Shown in pieces: positions 37,141 through 45,677 of a stretch of DNA of 64,000 nucleotides. Where the stretch lies: contig NZ_CP024869.1 of assembly GCF_003052165.1 (NCBI RefSeq), positions 620,001-684,000 on the forward strand, in the 5' to 3' direction. The stretch comes from Dietzia sp. JS16-p6b (lineage in GTDB: Bacteria > Actinomycetota > Actinomycetes > Mycobacteriales > Mycobacteriaceae). Under the pieces are notes generated by a model, which searched no databases, was not told the origin of the DNA, and was given only the letters and a program-made list of their open reading frames with translations. Position numbers and translations under genes: made by a program. The first letter of the stretch is position 1. The number at the start of each line of letters is the position of its first letter.

Positions 37141-37989
37141 TCAGCGCCGGAGCGCGGCGACCGCCCGGCACGCCAGGTAGATGACGAAGGAGATCGTGGT
37201 GACGAACACCGAGACCGGGACGCCGGGGGCGAGCGAGAGCAGCATTCCGCCGATCGCCGCGATCTGGGCGAACACGATGGTCAGGGCGATCGCCCGCCCG
37301 GGGCTCGACGTCACCGCGGCGGCGGCCGCGGCCGGGGTGATGAGCAGGGAGAGCACGAGCAGCGCTCCCACCACCTGAACCGCCTGGGCGGCCGCGAGCC
37401 CGACCAGGACCGCGAAGACGAGGTTGAGCGCGCGCACGGGAACGCCCCGGGCCTCGGCGACCTCGGGGTCCGCGGAGGAGAAGACCAGCGGCCGGTAGAG
37501 AGCGACCAGCGTGACGCAGATGATCGCCGCGACCACCGCCATCTGGATCACACCGTGTTCGGACACGCCCACGATCTGCCCGGTGAGCAGCGAGAAACTG
37601 GTTCCGGACCGGCCCGGGTAGAGGTGGATGAACAGCACCGCCATACCGAGCCCGAACGCCATCACCACACCGATCGAGCTGTCGCGTTGGGAGGCGCGCG
37701 TCCCCATCAGGCCGAAGATCAGCGCGGCCACCACCGATCCGAGGATCGCGCCCAGGCCGAGATTCAGGCCGAACAACAGGGCGGCGGCGGCCCCGGTCAG
37801 GGCGAGTTCGCTGGCCCCGTGCACGGAGAACGACATCTGCCGCATCACGATGAACGGCCCGATCGCCCCGGCCAACAGACCGAGTAGCGCGATCGCCACC
37901 AGACCGTAGATCACGAAGTCCTGACGCAACAGGTGTGCGGTGACCTCGGTGTCGGCGATCGACCTGGCGATCTCGAGTAGGCGGTCCAT
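37141..37989 (-). CDS. znuB: Zinc/manganese ABC transporter permease
   Basis: Permease of the metal-type (ABC-3) family, 282 residues from ATG 37989, with seven to eight helices; it contains the family segments QMSFSVHGASELALTGAAAA and VVGALLVLSLLITPAAAA. Together with the two upstream genes it forms a metal importer. The histidine-rich binding protein and the Zur-like box point to zinc. The start is two bases after the ATPase stop. Confidence 0.92.
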   Translation of the reverse strand: MDRLLEIARSIADTEVTAHLLRQDFVIYGLVAIALLGLLAGAIGPFIVMRQMSFSVHGASELALTGAAAALLFGLNLGLGAILGSVVAALIFGLMGTRASQRDSSIGVVMAFGLGMAVLFIHLYPGRSGTSFSLLTGQIVGVSEHGVIQMAVVAAIICVTLVALYRPLVFSSADPEVAEARGVPVRALNLVFAVLVGLAAAQAVQVVGALLVLSLLITPAAAAAAVTSSPGRAIALTIVFAQIAAIGGMLLSLAPGVPVSVFVTTISFVIYLACRAVAALRR

Positions 37990-37991
37990 GC

Positions 37992-38876
37992 TCAGGCTCC
38001 GTGCGCGGGGTGGGCGTCGTCGTGGTGGGGATGACCGGCCGGCCAGGGTTCGGCGCACAGGTGCTGGGTGTCGCCCACCACGATGATCTGCCCGCGAACC
38101 CGCAACACCTCGACGGGTGAGGAGTAGAGGTCGGTCATGACCTCGCTGGTGAACACCTCATCGGGGGTGCCGATCCGGTGACGGCCGTCCACCAGGTAGA
38201 CGATCCGATCCACCATCGGCAGGACCGGGTTGATCTCGTGGGTGACGAAGATGACGGCGGTGCCGTGCTCGCGGCGCCGGTGGTCGAGGACCGAGGCGAC
38301 GGTGCGCTGGCCGGCGAGGTCCAGGCTCAGGAGCGGCTCGTCGCAGAGCATCACGCACGGATCGCAGGCGATGGCCTGAGCCACCCTGACACGTTGCTGC
38401 TCGCCTCCGGACATGCGTCCGAGGGGCTTGTCCGCCAGGCGACCCGCCCCCAGGCGGTCCAGCGCGTCGACGACCACCCGGCGCTTCTCGCCGCGGCCCG
38501 TCGGCCATCCCGGGCCCCAGCGGGTGCCGTCGATCCCGAGTCCCACCAGGTCGCGTCCGCGCAGGGTGATCCCGGGGTCGAACGCCTTCTGCTGGGGCAC
38601 GTAGCCGAGGTGGGTCCCGCGGTCGCCCGCGGCGCGTCCGTCGACGAGGACCGTGCCGGAATCGGGCGCGAGTTCGCCGAGGAGCACCTTGAGCAGCGTC
38701 GTCTTGCCGGCTCCGTTGGGGCCGAGGACGGCGACGAACTCCCCTGCCCCCACCTCGAGGTCGAGGTCGCGGATGAGGGTGCGCCCCCCTCGCGAGACCG
38801 TCACCGAGTCCAGGGAGACGACCGACCCGGGGCCGGGTCCGCCCCGGGTGTGGGCTGACACCTGGTCCGTGTCCAC
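37992..38876 (-). CDS. znuC: Zinc ABC transporter ATP-binding protein
   Basis: ATPase of the zinc importer. Motifs: Walker A LGPNGAGKTTLLKV, signature MSGGEQQRVRVAQAI, Walker B VMLCDEPLLSLDL and H-loop VTHEINPV. The C-terminal end is His-rich (PAGHPHHDDAHPAHG), which may bind metal. GTG 38876, six bases after the znuA stop, gives 294 residues; a second GTG seven codons on could also be used. Confidence 0.92.
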   Translation of the reverse strand: MDTDQVSAHTRGGPGPGSVVSLDSVTVSRGGRTLIRDLDLEVGAGEFVAVLGPNGAGKTTLLKVLLGELAPDSGTVLVDGRAAGDRGTHLGYVPQQKAFDPGITLRGRDLVGLGIDGTRWGPGWPTGRGEKRRVVVDALDRLGAGRLADKPLGRMSGGEQQRVRVAQAIACDPCVMLCDEPLLSLDLAGQRTVASVLDHRRREHGTAVIFVTHEINPVLPMVDRIVYLVDGRHRIGTPDEVFTSEVMTDLYSSPVEVLRVRGQIIVVGDTQHLCAEPWPAGHPHHDDAHPAHGA

Positions 38877-38881
38877 CGTCG

Positions 38882-39985
38882 TCAGTGCCCGCCGTCGTCG
38901 ACCGGGGTCGCGCCGTCGAGCGCCGAGGACAGTGAGTCGACGATCTGCGTCATCCACTCGGTGTAGTCCAGGCCCTCGGGGAGGGTCTCGGTGAGGTCCA
39001 GGACGGCGACATCCGCCGATTCGGCCGCGTCCCGCACCCGGGCGGTCACGGAGGTCTCGGTCTGGGTGTTGAACGCGAGGAACGCGACCTCCCGCTCGGA
39101 CATCAGGTCGAGCATCGCGGACAGGTCGGCGGCGGAGGGGTCGGTGTCGTCCTCGATCGAGGCGAGGAACCCGCGCGGGGTCAGGTCGACCATGTGGGCG
39201 GCGTCGAACAGGTGGGCGCCGATCCGCTCGGTCTGGGCGTAGGGGAAGTGCCCGCGGTCGTGGATCTCGTCGAGTTGGGCCTCGAGCGGCGCGAGGGAGT
39301 CGGCGAACCGGTCGGCGTTCTCGCGGTACTCCTCGGCATTGGCCTCGTCGATCGCCGCCAGCTCCTCGGCCACGCGCTCGGCGACGGCGGCAGCGGTGGG
39401 CAGGCTGAACCACACGTGCTCGTTGGTGTCGGAGTCGTGCTCGTGGCCCTCGTGGGAGCCGGTCGTGCCGTGGTCGTCGTGCGCGTGGTCGTCGTGCCCG
39501 TGCTCGTCATCGTGGCCGTCCTCGGCACCGTGTTCGTCGCCGTGGTCGTGACCGTCGTGCGAGTGGCCGGCGATCGTCCCACCGGTCACCCGCTCGAATT
39601 CGTCGACCGCCCGGACCACGGGCACATCCCCGGCGTTCTCCAGCGCCCGGTCCACGAAGGAGTCGTACCCGGCACCGTTGTAGACCACGAGGTCCGCGCC
39701 GGTGACCGCGGCCGCATCGGCCGGGCTCGCCTCGTACGAGTGCGGGTCGGCGGTCGGATCGGAGATCACCGACTCCACGGTCGCGTTGCCGCCGGCGACC
39801 TGTTCGGCGATGTCGGCGTACACGCTCGTGGAGGCGACGACGGTCGGTCCGGTGGCGGTGGCGTCGTCGCCGGAACCGTCCTCCGACCCGCAGGCGGTCA
39901 GGACGGCCCCGCCGAGGAGCGCGGCGGCGGCGAGCGCCGCGGCCCGGGCCGATAGGGGCGTGCGGGACAGACTGGGTGACGACAT
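38882..39985 (-). CDS. znuA: Zinc ABC transporter substrate-binding lipoprotein
   Basis: The 367-residue lipoprotein (lipobox VLTAC, Cys near 32) belongs to the cluster A-I metal-binding family: VVASTSVYADIAEQVAGG, DPHSYEASPAD, a long His/Asp/Glu-rich loop (about 143-190, many HDH and HDDH units), NEHVWFSLPTA and TERIGAHLFDAAH. The His-rich loop is typical of zinc-specific proteins such as ZnuA. A Zur-box-like site lies 22 bases before the start, over the promoter. Confidence 0.93.
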   Translation of the reverse strand: MSSPSLSRTPLSARAAALAAAALLGGAVLTACGSEDGSGDDATATGPTVVASTSVYADIAEQVAGGNATVESVISDPTADPHSYEASPADAAAVTGADLVVYNGAGYDSFVDRALENAGDVPVVRAVDEFERVTGGTIAGHSHDGHDHGDEHGAEDGHDDEHGHDDHAHDDHGTTGSHEGHEHDSDTNEHVWFSLPTAAAVAERVAEELAAIDEANAEEYRENADRFADSLAPLEAQLDEIHDRGHFPYAQTERIGAHLFDAAHMVDLTPRGFLASIEDDTDPSAADLSAMLDLMSEREVAFLAFNTQTETSVTARVRDAAESADVAVLDLTETLPEGLDYTEWMTQIVDSLSSALDGATPVDDGGH

Positions 39986-40006
39986 GGCGAAGACCGCTCT
40001 CGTAGC

Positions 40007-40025
40007 AATGGGAACCGTTGTCGTT
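40007..40025 (-). promoter_or_regulatory. Zur-box-like operator before znuA
   Basis: On the minus strand AACGACAACGGTTCCCATT is an imperfect palindrome (AACG-ACAAC-G-GTTCC-CATT), resembling the AT-centred Zur boxes of mycobacteria and corynebacteria, in an otherwise GC-rich region. Position just upstream of the zinc transporter supports Zur repression when zinc is sufficient. Confidence 0.5.
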
Positions 40026-40069
40026 AATTCTATGCCGCCCCCGGCCCCGGGGTCGATCAGGGCCCCGGT

Positions 40070-40840
40070 CTAACCCCGGAGTTCGGCGAGGCGCGCGAGC
40101 AGCCCCACCACCGCGGGGATGTCGGCGACGCGGTAACCGGCGGCGGTCTTTCCGTCGCCGACCTTGACCCCGATGTCCCCCTCGCGCAGGCGTGCGAAGC
40201 CGCGTTCGTCCGTCACGTCGTCGCCGATGAAGATCGCGATCTCGGCCCCGGTCTGCTCCACGAGCCGCTCGATCGCGGCGCCCTTGCTCGCCTCGCGGAC
40301 CGCGATCTCCACGACGTTCTTGCCCTCGGTGACGAAGACCCCGTCGAAGGCTGCGGGCCCGGCCATGGCCTCGGCCATCGCCGCGCGGCGCCGGTCCGGG
40401 TCCTCGACGGGGCGGACGTGGAGGACCGCGGCCGTGGGCTTGGGCTCGACGTGTGCGCCGGGGGTGTGCGAGACGATCTCCTCGAGCGCGGAACCCACTC
40501 GGGCGAGCCGCGCGAGCTCGTCGTCGTCGAGGGGGGTGTCGAAACCGCCCTCCCACTCGGAGCCGTGGCTGCCGACCAGGACCACCGGTGCGGTGGCGCC
40601 GCTGACCTGGGCCAAGGCCGCGCGGTTGCGGCCGGACAACAGGGCGACGGTGGTCCGCGGCAGCCCGGCGAGCCGCTCGAGGGCCTCGATGGCCCCGGGC
40701 GCCGGGACGGCGAGCGTCGGGTCGTCGACGAACGGCGCCAGGGTTCCGTCGTAGTCGCACGCGATCACCAGGGTGGGGGCCGCGGCGGCCCGGCGCAGGG
40801 CGTCGGTGAGCTCGGGGGAGAGGTCGTCGGCGGGGGTCAT
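40070..40840 (-). CDS. otsB: Trehalose-6-phosphate phosphatase
   Basis: HAD-superfamily phosphatase of 256 residues. The HAD motif I with the nucleophile is ACDYDGTLAPFVDDP, followed by VALLSGR (motif II), the cap segment VEPKPTAAVLHVR, and motif IV FIGDDVTDERGF. It converts trehalose-6-phosphate to trehalose, a compatible solute and mycolate carrier. ATG 40840 is chosen as the start just before the conserved part. No otsA is in the window. Confidence 0.93.
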   Translation of the reverse strand: MTPADDLSPELTDALRRAAAAPTLVIACDYDGTLAPFVDDPTLAVPAPGAIEALERLAGLPRTTVALLSGRNRAALAQVSGATAPVVLVGSHGSEWEGGFDTPLDDDELARLARVGSALEEIVSHTPGAHVEPKPTAAVLHVRPVEDPDRRRAAMAEAMAGPAAFDGVFVTEGKNVVEIAVREASKGAAIERLVEQTGAEIAIFIGDDVTDERGFARLREGDIGVKVGDGKTAAGYRVADIPAVVGLLARLAELRG

Positions 40841-40928
40841 GGCGCCCAGCCTAGAAGGGTCGCCCGCCGGGGGGTGTGATGTCCGGGTCCGCGCCGGTGT
40901 GAGTTGACGCCGCTGTCGCCGACTGTAG

Positions 40929-40942
40929 GATTGTCGACAATC
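40929..40942 (+). promoter_or_regulatory. GntR-type operator before the amidase gene
   Basis: GATTGTCGACAATC is a perfect 14-base palindrome in the promoter region of the amidase-gntR operon, 17 bases before the start. It is of the TTGTC-type half-site used by FadR-subfamily GntR proteins, and the operon encodes such a regulator. Almost the same palindrome occurs at 50023-50036. Confidence 0.65.
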
Positions 40943-40959
40943 TGATGGAAGGTATACGG

Positions 40960-42441
40960 ATGACCACTTCCCTGACGGCGCTGGAGCTCTCCGAGCGCTT
41001 CCGCACCGGCGAACTGTCCCCGGTCGACGCCGCGGTGGACGCACTGGAGGCGATCGAGCGGGTCGACGGCATGATCAACGCCTTCTGCCACGTCGATCGA
41101 GCGGAGACCCTCGCGGCCGCCCGTCGGTCGGAGGACCGGTACCGGCAGGGTGCGCCCCTCAGCCCTCTCGACGGGGTCCCCACGTCCATCAAGGACATCT
41201 TCTACACCCGCGGGGTGCCCACGCTGCGAGGTTCGCGCCTGCTGGCCCGGAAGGACGGCGCCGCCGACCCCGCCTCGTGGCCCGACGACGCCCCGGTGAC
41301 CTCGGCCGTGCACGAGGCGGGATGTGTGGTGATCGGTAAGACCACCACCCCCGAGTTCGCCTGGAAGGGTGTCACCGACAACACACTCACCGGGATCACC
41401 CGGAACCCCCACGACACCGACCTCACCCCGGGAGGGTCGAGCGGAGGCGCGTCGGCCGCCGTCGCCGCCGGGCTCGGACAGCTCGCGCTGGGCACCGACG
41501 GTGGCGGCTCGGTCCGGATCCCGGCGGCGTTCTGCGGGATCGTGGCGCTCAAACCCACCTACGGTGTGATCCCCATGTTCCCCTCGAGTCCGTTCGGCAC
41601 GCTCGCCCACGCCGGCCCGATGACCCGCACCGTCGCCGACACCGCCGCGTTCATGGACGCGCTCCTCCGACCGGATCCCCGCGACTGGTCGGCGGTCCCG
41701 GCCCGGGCGACGACCCCCGGCCCGGGCGGATACCTCGCCGCGGCCACCGAGGGTGCGCAGAGCGCCGGCGGGGACCGACCGCTCGAGGGTCTGCGGGTCG
41801 CCTACAGTCGCGACCTGGGTTTCGGCACCAACGACCCCGAGGTCGAGCGGGAGGTCACGCACGCGGTGGACGTCCTGGCGTCGTTGGGAGCACGGGTCGA
41901 CTCGGTCGATCCCGGGGTCACCGATCCCGTCGACGCCTTCCACGTCCTGTGGTTCGCGGGGCTCGCCGCGGTGCTCGCGCCGCACGGCCCGGACGCGATC
42001 GACCACGTCGACCCGTCGATGCGTGAGGCGTTGGGTCGGTACCACGACTACTCCGCGGCCGACTATCTCGACGCGGTGGCGGTCCGGATGGCGCTCGGCG
42101 CGCGGATGGCGGACTTCCACCAGGGGTACGACATCCTCATCACCCCCACCACCCCGATCCCCGCTTTCGCGGCCGGGTCGGACGTGCCCCCGGCGTGGCA
42201 CAGTCCCGACTGGACCTCGTGGACCCCGTACACCTATCCGTTCAACATGACCCAGCAGCCGGCGCTGAGCGTGCCCTGCGGGACGACCGATGCGGGCCTG
42301 CCGGTGGGGATCCAGATCGTGGGGGCGCGGTTCGACGACAGGCTCGTCGTCCGGGTGGGCGCCGCTCTCGAGGCGGCACTCGGTCAGGTGGTCCCCGCCC
42401 CGCGGATCCACGCGTCCTCGGCCGGGAGCGCCGGGGGATGA
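40960..42441 (+). CDS. Amidase-signature-family amidase
   Basis: The 493-residue protein has the complete amidase signature: Lys78 (PTSIKDIF), cis-Ser160 (TPGGSSGGASA) and the nucleophile Ser184 (GTDGGGSVRIPAAFCG). It hydrolyses a C-N bond of an amide or ureido compound; the family does not allow the substrate to be named, and no GatB or GatC partner is nearby, so it is not the tRNA amidotransferase. ATG 40960 has GGAAGG seven bases before; ATG 40945 is in frame but lies on that site. It overlaps the regulator gene (ATGA). Confidence 0.92.
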   Translation: MTTSLTALELSERFRTGELSPVDAAVDALEAIERVDGMINAFCHVDRAETLAAARRSEDRYRQGAPLSPLDGVPTSIKDIFYTRGVPTLRGSRLLARKDGAADPASWPDDAPVTSAVHEAGCVVIGKTTTPEFAWKGVTDNTLTGITRNPHDTDLTPGGSSGGASAAVAAGLGQLALGTDGGGSVRIPAAFCGIVALKPTYGVIPMFPSSPFGTLAHAGPMTRTVADTAAFMDALLRPDPRDWSAVPARATTPGPGGYLAAATEGAQSAGGDRPLEGLRVAYSRDLGFGTNDPEVEREVTHAVDVLASLGARVDSVDPGVTDPVDAFHVLWFAGLAAVLAPHGPDAIDHVDPSMREALGRYHDYSAADYLDAVAVRMALGARMADFHQGYDILITPTTPIPAFAAGSDVPPAWHSPDWTSWTPYTYPFNMTQQPALSVPCGTTDAGLPVGIQIVGARFDDRLVVRVGAALEAALGQVVPAPRIHASSAGSAGG

Positions 42442-43163
42442 CGGTGCTCGGGCCGGACGCCGGGCCGGACGCGGGGCCGGACGCGGGGCCCGTGGCGGGC
42501 GCGGGGTTGGAACCGGTCGTCCGGGAGTCGACCCCGGCTCTCATCGCCCGGACCCTCCGCCGGGCGATCTCCGACGGTACGTTCCCCCCGGGTGCGCAGC
42601 TCGGAGAGGCCGCGCTGGCACGGTCGCTCGGGGTGAGCCGAGGGCCCCTGCGGGAGGCCATGCAGCGCCTGACCCAGGAGGGGTTGCTCGTCTCGCACCG
42701 CAACCGTGGCCTGTTCGTCGCGGACCTCTCCGCCGAGGCGGTCGAGGACATGTACCTTCTCCGGACCACGGTCGAGACCGCCGCGTTGGACCGGGTTCTC
42801 CACTTGGGACTGGGCGCCGACACCGCGGATGCGCTGGACGCGGCCGTGGACGCGATGGCCTCCCTCGCCCACGAACCACGGTCGGGGGCCATGGTCGAGG
42901 CGGATCTGGACTTCCACCACGTCCTGGTGGAGGCGGCCCGGAGCCCCCGCCTGTCGCGGGTGCACGAGACCGTGCTGGTCGAGACGAGCATGTGTCTGCA
43001 CGCGATGGCCGGCACCTATTCGGACGCGGAGTCCAGGCTCGCCGAACACAGGGCGATCGCCGGGGCGATTCGCGCGGGGGACCCTGACCGGGCCAGGGGG
43101 TTGTTGGTCGACCACATGAGGGACGGTCTGGCCAGGGTCCGGGAGGGCGGCCCGGCGCGGTGA
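42438..43163 (+). CDS. GntR-family regulator, FadR/FCD subfamily
   Basis: The 241-residue protein has an N-terminal winged helix (about 28-95: LIARTLRRAISDGTFPPGAQL, LARSLGVSRGPLREAMQRL) and an all-helical FCD ligand domain (about 100-230) with the Asp/His metal-type ligands (DFHHVLVEAA, HRAI). Such proteins respond to carboxylic or amino acids. An unusual N-terminal GPDA repeat (three times) precedes the fold. Co-transcribed with the amidase and likely to bind the palindromes at 40929 and 50023. Confidence 0.9.
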   Translation: MTVLGPDAGPDAGPDAGPVAGAGLEPVVRESTPALIARTLRRAISDGTFPPGAQLGEAALARSLGVSRGPLREAMQRLTQEGLLVSHRNRGLFVADLSAEAVEDMYLLRTTVETAALDRVLHLGLGADTADALDAAVDAMASLAHEPRSGAMVEADLDFHHVLVEAARSPRLSRVHETVLVETSMCLHAMAGTYSDAESRLAEHRAIAGAIRAGDPDRARGLLVDHMRDGLARVREGGPAR

Positions 43164-43172
43164 CCCCGCTGC

Positions 43173-43790
43173 TCAGCGACTGGCCGCGAGTCCGCTGCGC
43201 ATCGCCCACGCCACCGCCTGCGGCCTGGTCGTCACCCCGATCTTGCGGTAGGCCTCACGAATGTAGGTCTTCACCGTGTTGATCGACAGATAGCAGACCG
43301 TCGCGATCTCCTCGTTGGACAGACCCTGGGCGATGAGCGCCAACATCTCCGATTCCCGGGGGGTCAGGCCCATGTCGCCGATCGGCCACATCCCCGCGGG
43401 CCCGTGCTCGCCGTCGTGCCCCAGCAGTCGCACCCGCTCGCCCGCGGCCACCCGTTCCACCGACTCGACCAGTTGTTCACCGGACAGCGACTTGGACAGA
43501 TACCCCGTGGCGCCGGACGCGAAGGCGTCGTCGATCGCGCGCGGGTCCGTGACGGCCGAATAGACGGCGACGGCGCCGATCATGGGGTCGAGCGCCATGG
43601 CAGAGCACCGTGCCTGCCAGTCGGCGGGCGAGGCGAAGGTGTCGAACAGCACCACGTCCACCGGCGCGTCCCCGGGTGAACCGGGCCGGCCCGCCACGAC
43701 CTGTACGCGGTCGCGGAACGGGGAGAGCAGGGCGTGAACGCCTGCGATGACCACTGTGTAGTCGTTCTCCACCGAGACCCTGACGGACAT
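43173..43790 (-). CDS. LuxR-family response-regulator-like protein
   Basis: The 205-residue protein has a receiver-like N-terminal domain (VDVVLFDTF supplies an Asp; GATGYLSKSL the conserved Lys) and a C-terminal LuxR helix-turn-helix (LTPRESEMLALIAQGLSNEEIA). The acidic pair of a typical receiver is degenerate (ENDYTVV), so phosphorylation is uncertain. No kinase gene is next to it. It is divergent to the WhiB gene, a pairing that suggests joint control. A TAAAGT box six bases before its ATG suggests a leaderless transcript. Confidence 0.85.
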   Translation of the reverse strand: MSVRVSVENDYTVVIAGVHALLSPFRDRVQVVAGRPGSPGDAPVDVVLFDTFASPADWQARCSAMALDPMIGAVAVYSAVTDPRAIDDAFASGATGYLSKSLSGEQLVESVERVAAGERVRLLGHDGEHGPAGMWPIGDMGLTPRESEMLALIAQGLSNEEIATVCYLSINTVKTYIREAYRKIGVTTRPQAVAWAMRSGLAASR

Positions 43791-43886
43791 TGCAGAACTT
43801 TAACAGTCGCGCCCCATCCCACCCCTGGGGATGTGCCGAACAGTCTCGACCGTGGAAGAAGCTGGGTCGGACGGGGAGGGAGAACC

Positions 43887-44159
43887 ATGACGATCGCAGC
43901 TGCGAGGATCATCGAGCGATGGGCCTGGGCCGAGCACGGGCTGTGCAGAGACGTACCGGACCTCTTCTACAACGCCGACGACGACCCCAAAGGCCTCCGG
44001 CGGCGTAAGGAGGCGGCGGCCACGAAGCTGTGTGGGCAGTGCCCTGTCATCCGACAGTGTCGCGCGCACGCCGTGGGCAACCGGGAACTCTACGGGGTCT
44101 GGGGCGGCATGACGGAGGCCGAGCGACACCGCCTCGCCGGCCGGGCCCGCACCGGCTGA
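43887..44159 (+). CDS. WhiB-family iron-sulfur regulator
   Basis: The 90-residue protein has the four-cysteine WhiB pattern (GLCRDVPDLFY then KLCGQCPVIRQC), which binds a 4Fe-4S cluster, followed by the GVWGG turn and a basic tail (ERHRLAGRARTG). WhiB proteins bind sigma factor region 4 and respond to redox or nitric oxide. GGAGGGAGAACC precedes ATG 43887. Which of WhiB1-7 it represents is not clear from sequence; the short acidic insertion (NADDDPKGLRRRKE) is typical of WhiB2/WhiB1-like forms. Confidence 0.92.
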   Translation: MTIAAARIIERWAWAEHGLCRDVPDLFYNADDDPKGLRRRKEAAATKLCGQCPVIRQCRAHAVGNRELYGVWGGMTEAERHRLAGRARTG

Positions 44160-44213
44160 CGGCCCTGAACGAGCCGGCCCCGCGCGACCCGGCCCCGGTC
44201 AACCGGTGCGCCG

Positions 44214-45677
44214 TCAGCGCACCGGGATCGCCACGAGTTTGGTCTCCACGAACTCCTCGATTCCGGTCAGGCCGCCTTCCCGCCCCAGGCCGGACTGCTT
44301 GATTCCCCCGAACGGCGCCGCCGGGTTGGAGACGATCCCGGTGTTGACGCCCACCATGCCGGCCTGCAGCCGCTCCGACATGGTCATCGCGCGGTCCAGG
44401 TTCTCGGTCATCACGTAGGAGACGAGCCCGAACTCGGTGTCGTTGGCCAGCGCCACCGCCTCGTCGTCGGAGTCGAACGGGATCAGGGCCGCGACGGGGC
44501 CGAAGATCTCGGTGGACATCAGGGCGGAGTCCGCCGCCACGCCGGTCAGGACGGTCGGCGGGTAGAAGTAGCCGGGGCCCTCGACCCGCGACCCGCCGCA
44601 CAGGACCTCGGCACCGCGCCCCACGGCGTCGTCGACCAGCTCGACCACCTTCGTCACGGCCTTCTCCTCGACCAACGGGCCCACGTCGGTGCCCTCGCGC
44701 GTGCCGTCGCCGACGGTGAGGGCGGACATCCTCTCGGTGAGGCGCCGGCCGAACTCCTCCAGCACCGAACGGTGGACGAGGATCCGGTTGGCCGACGTAC
44801 AGGCCTCGCCCATGTTCCGCATCTTGGCGGCCATCGCCGCGTCGACCGCGGTGTCCATGTCCGCGTCCTCACACACCACGAACGGGGCGTTCCCGCCCAG
44901 TTCCATCGACGTGCGCAGCACGCCTCGTGCACACTGCTCGAGCAGGGTGCGACCGACCGGGGTGGACCCGGTGAACGACAGCTTTCGGGCGATCCCGGAG
45001 TCGATCCACGGTTCCACGACACCGCCGGGGTCGGTGGTGCACACCGTGTTGAGCACCCCGTCGGGCAGTCCCGCCTCGCGCAGGAGGTCCACCACGTACA
45101 GGGAGGTCAGCGGGGTGAGGTTGGCCGGCTTGAACACCATGGTGCAGCCGGCGGCGATGGCCGGTCCGATCTTGCGGGTGGCCATGGCCAGGGGGAAGTT
45201 CCACGGGGTGATGAGGATGCACGGCCCCACCGGTTCGTGGGTCACCATGAGGCGGGTCCTGCCGTCGGGCGAGCGTCGGGCGTCCCCTCGGACCCGACAG
45301 GCCTCCTCGGAGAACCAACGGAAGAACTCCGCGCCGTAGGCGACCTCGCCCTTCGCCTCGGCGAGCGGCTTGCCCATCTCGGTGGTCATGAGCAGGGCCA
45401 GTTCGTCGGCGCGGTCGAGGATCAGCTCGTACGCCCTGCGCAGGATCTCGGCGCGGTCGCGCGCGGGCACGGCCGCCCACTCGGGCTGCACCCGCCCGGC
45501 GGTCTCGATCGCGGCGGTGGCGTCGGCTGCCCCGCCGTCGGCGAGGGTGGCGATCACCTCGCCCGTGGCCGGGTTGACCACCTCGAAGGTGGCCCCGGAG
45601 TCCGCGTCCCGCCAGGCCCCGTCCACGTGGATGCCGGTGCCGAGCGCGGCGATGATGTCGGTGGCGGATCGGGTCAT
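44214..45677 (-). CDS. gabD: Succinate-semialdehyde dehydrogenase-type aldehyde dehydrogenase
   Basis: NAD(P)-dependent ALDH of 487 residues: ITPWNFPLAMATRKIGPAIAAG, the NAD-binding FTGSTPVGRTLL, catalytic Glu in SMELGGNAPFVV and catalytic Cys in GEACTSANRI. It aligns by eye with GabD-type enzymes that oxidise succinate semialdehyde to succinate. ATG 45677 has GGAGG six bases upstream and overlaps the TGA of the upstream gene. The frame stays open far beyond the start, which is only GC bias. Third gene of an aminotransferase-dehydrogenase-ALDH operon. Confidence 0.92.
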   Translation of the reverse strand: MTRSATDIIAALGTGIHVDGAWRDADSGATFEVVNPATGEVIATLADGGAADATAAIETAGRVQPEWAAVPARDRAEILRRAYELILDRADELALLMTTEMGKPLAEAKGEVAYGAEFFRWFSEEACRVRGDARRSPDGRTRLMVTHEPVGPCILITPWNFPLAMATRKIGPAIAAGCTMVFKPANLTPLTSLYVVDLLREAGLPDGVLNTVCTTDPGGVVEPWIDSGIARKLSFTGSTPVGRTLLEQCARGVLRTSMELGGNAPFVVCEDADMDTAVDAAMAAKMRNMGEACTSANRILVHRSVLEEFGRRLTERMSALTVGDGTREGTDVGPLVEEKAVTKVVELVDDAVGRGAEVLCGGSRVEGPGYFYPPTVLTGVAADSALMSTEIFGPVAALIPFDSDDEAVALANDTEFGLVSYVMTENLDRAMTMSERLQAGMVGVNTGIVSNPAAPFGGIKQSGLGREGGLTGIEEFVETKLVAIPVR

